NCBI RefSeq assembly: GCF_022647665.1
Contig: NZ_CP071872.1
Location: forward strand, 1,054,001 to 1,118,000
DNA from: Streptomyces formicae
GTDB lineage: Bacteria > Actinomycetota > Actinomycetes > Streptomycetales > Streptomycetaceae
Reading direction: 5' to 3'
DNA length: 64,000 nt
In this document: piece by piece, positions 62,784 through 64,000 of the stretch
Layout of the letters: every line of letters begins with the position of its first letter
Numbering within the stretch: the first letter of the stretch is position 1
The notes under the pieces: model-generated
Database searches by the model: none
What the model saw: the letters and a program-made list of their open reading frames with translations, nothing else
Told to the model about the DNA's origin: nothing
Made by a program: the position numbers and the translations under genes

Positions 62784-64000
62784 AACGCCTTGTGAAGCGA
62801 AAGAGAAGGACAGCCCTGCTCGCCGTCGCTGCCATGACCGCCGGCCTCCTCCTCTCCGCCCAGCAGCCCGCCACCGCCGGCCCGAACCTCGTCAAGAACC
62901 CCGGCTTCGAAACCCCCGGCACCGGCACTGGCACCGGCATGCCGTCCTGCTGGTCGAAGTCCGGCTGGGGCGACAACGACTTCGCCTTCACCACGACCAC
63001 CGACGCCCACTCCGGCAGCGCCGCCATGAAGGTCGAGCTGACCCGCCGCGTCGACGGCGACCGCAAGGCCCTCATCACCGAGTCCGCCGCCTGCGCCCCG
63101 CAGGTGGTCCCGGAGCGGCAGTACGACCTGTCGTTCTGGTACAAGTCGACGACCCCGGACACCGCCCTCACCCTCTTCCGCCACGACACCACCGCGGGCT
63201 GGCAGTACTGGACCGACCTGCGCGTCCTCCCGATGGAGGGGGACTGGACCCGCTCCGAGGTCCGTACGCCCGCCATCCCGCCGGGCACGGACCAGATCAC
63301 CTGGGGCGTCTCCGTCTTCGGCACCGGCAGCGTCACCACGGACGACTACGCGATGGAGGAGGTCGCGCCGCCGGCACCCGACCCGGTGTGCACGGGCACC
63401 CCGGAGGAGTGCGCCAAGGGCAGGTGGGACGTCATGCCCACACAGAACCCGGTGCGTTCGATGCACTCGGTGGTGCTGCACAACGGCAAGGTGCTGCTCA
63501 TCGCGGGCTCGGGCAACGACCAGACGATGTTCGAGGCGGGCACCTTCACCTCCGCCGTGTACGACCCGGTGGCGGGCACGTACAAGAACGTCCCCACGCC
63601 CGCCGACATGTTCTGCGCCGGCCATGTCCAGCTCTCCGACGGCCGCGTGCTCGTGATGAGCGGCAACAAGGGCTACCCGTCCGCCGACGGCACCATCGGC
63701 TACCAGGGCCTGAAGGACTCGTACATCTTCGACCCGGTGACCGAGACCTACACGCGCACGAACGACATGAACGGCGGTCACTGGTACCCGTCGGCGACGA
63801 TCCTCGGCAACGGCGACGTCATCTCCTTCGGCGGGCTGAAGGAGGACTCCACGGGCAATGTGACGGCGGAGAGGTTCTCGGCCGCCGAGAACAAGTGGCT
63901 GCCGCTGCACCAGACCAACCAGACCTGGTCGTTCTGGGGCCTGTACCCGTCGATGATCCTGATGCAGGACGGCCGGCTCTTCTACTCCGGCAGCCATGTC
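62780..64000 (+). CDS. Secreted galactose-oxidase/GlxA-like copper radical oxidase (partial)
   Basis: The first 407 residues; the gene continues past the window. A basic n-region and signal peptide (LLAVAAMTAGLLLSAQQPATA) are followed by a beta-sandwich carbohydrate-binding-like domain (NLVKNPGFETPG start, about 30-190). Then come kelch blades with MHSVVLHNGKVLLIAGSGN, DMFCAGHVQLSDGRVLVMSG and HWYPSATILGNG. The Cys in DMFCAG and the Tyr in HWYPSA fit the Tyr-Cys radical cofactor pair of galactose oxidase; the axial Tyr and His lie beyond the edge. It overlaps the GT gene by ATGA, suggesting oxidation of the glycan made by this operon, as GlxA does with CslA. Confidence 0.82.
   Translation, partial: MKRLVKRKRRTALLAVAAMTAGLLLSAQQPATAGPNLVKNPGFETPGTGTGTGMPSCWSKSGWGDNDFAFTTTTDAHSGSAAMKVELTRRVDGDRKALITESAACAPQVVPERQYDLSFWYKSTTPDTALTLFRHDTTAGWQYWTDLRVLPMEGDWTRSEVRTPAIPPGTDQITWGVSVFGTGSVTTDDYAMEEVAPPAPDPVCTGTPEECAKGRWDVMPTQNPVRSMHSVVLHNGKVLLIAGSGNDQTMFEAGTFTSAVYDPVAGTYKNVPTPADMFCAGHVQLSDGRVLVMSGNKGYPSADGTIGYQGLKDSYIFDPVTETYTRTNDMNGGHWYPSATILGNGDVISFGGLKEDSTGNVTAERFSAAENKWLPLHQTNQTWSFWGLYPSMILMQDGRLFYSGSHV

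Overview
The window is chromosomal DNA from a Streptomyces or a very close relative. GC content is very high, codons end almost always in G or C, GTG starts are common, and the gene content and order are those of the Streptomyces core. The first 25 kb carries pgm/punA/lpdA, the acyl-CoA carboxylase set (accA2, maf, mmpB, accE, pccB, birA), a class III cyclase, cdgE, hutH and an L,D-transpeptidase. From memory this matches the S. coelicolor SCO4916-SCO4934 neighbourhood (not searched). No tRNA, rRNA or CRISPR was found.

Layout. 1-24.4 kb: conserved metabolism, c-di-GMP/cyclic nucleotide signalling and cell-wall genes. 24.4-26.5 kb: an ABC-F ATPase behind a likely leader-peptide attenuator. 26.5-33 kb: intact genes (MBL-fold protein, OYE reductase, msrA) mixed with broken ones (an ECF sigma factor with two frameshifts, a frameshifted DUF6461 gene, two genes cut head to head, and a helical-repeat gene fused to a truncated hydrolase). 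33-48 kb: acyltransferase, metB-like CGS, mca, greA, a drrAB-type exporter, ilvA, MarR, a sigma-like factor and a large NTPase-TPR protein.

48.1-56.2 kb is an accessory island. On its left is a 23-codon fragment of the 5' end of a DUF255/thioredoxin gene. Next come decayed pieces of a conjugative relaxase-helicase. The island then holds what I read as an umbrella-toxin (Umb) locus: a small membrane protein (probable immunity), umbC (ALF repeats, coiled coils, second ALF set, coiled coils, hydrophobic C-terminal toxin), umbB, and umbA (degenerate trypsin fold plus FG-GAP propeller). umbC is split by an 884-bp IS5-type element with perfect 15-bp ends and an ACT target duplication. Removing the IS and one ACT restores a 1111-residue protein in frame. 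The island ends at a complete DUF255 gene.

58.4-64 kb: four genes with 4-nt overlaps (GT2, GT39, DPM1/GtrA and a secreted galactose-oxidase-like protein, cut by the window end) form an envelope or extracellular glycan operon.

A recurring oddity is short tandem arrays that begin at, or contain, the stop codon of the adjacent gene (at least seven genes), plus several long extragenic palindromes.
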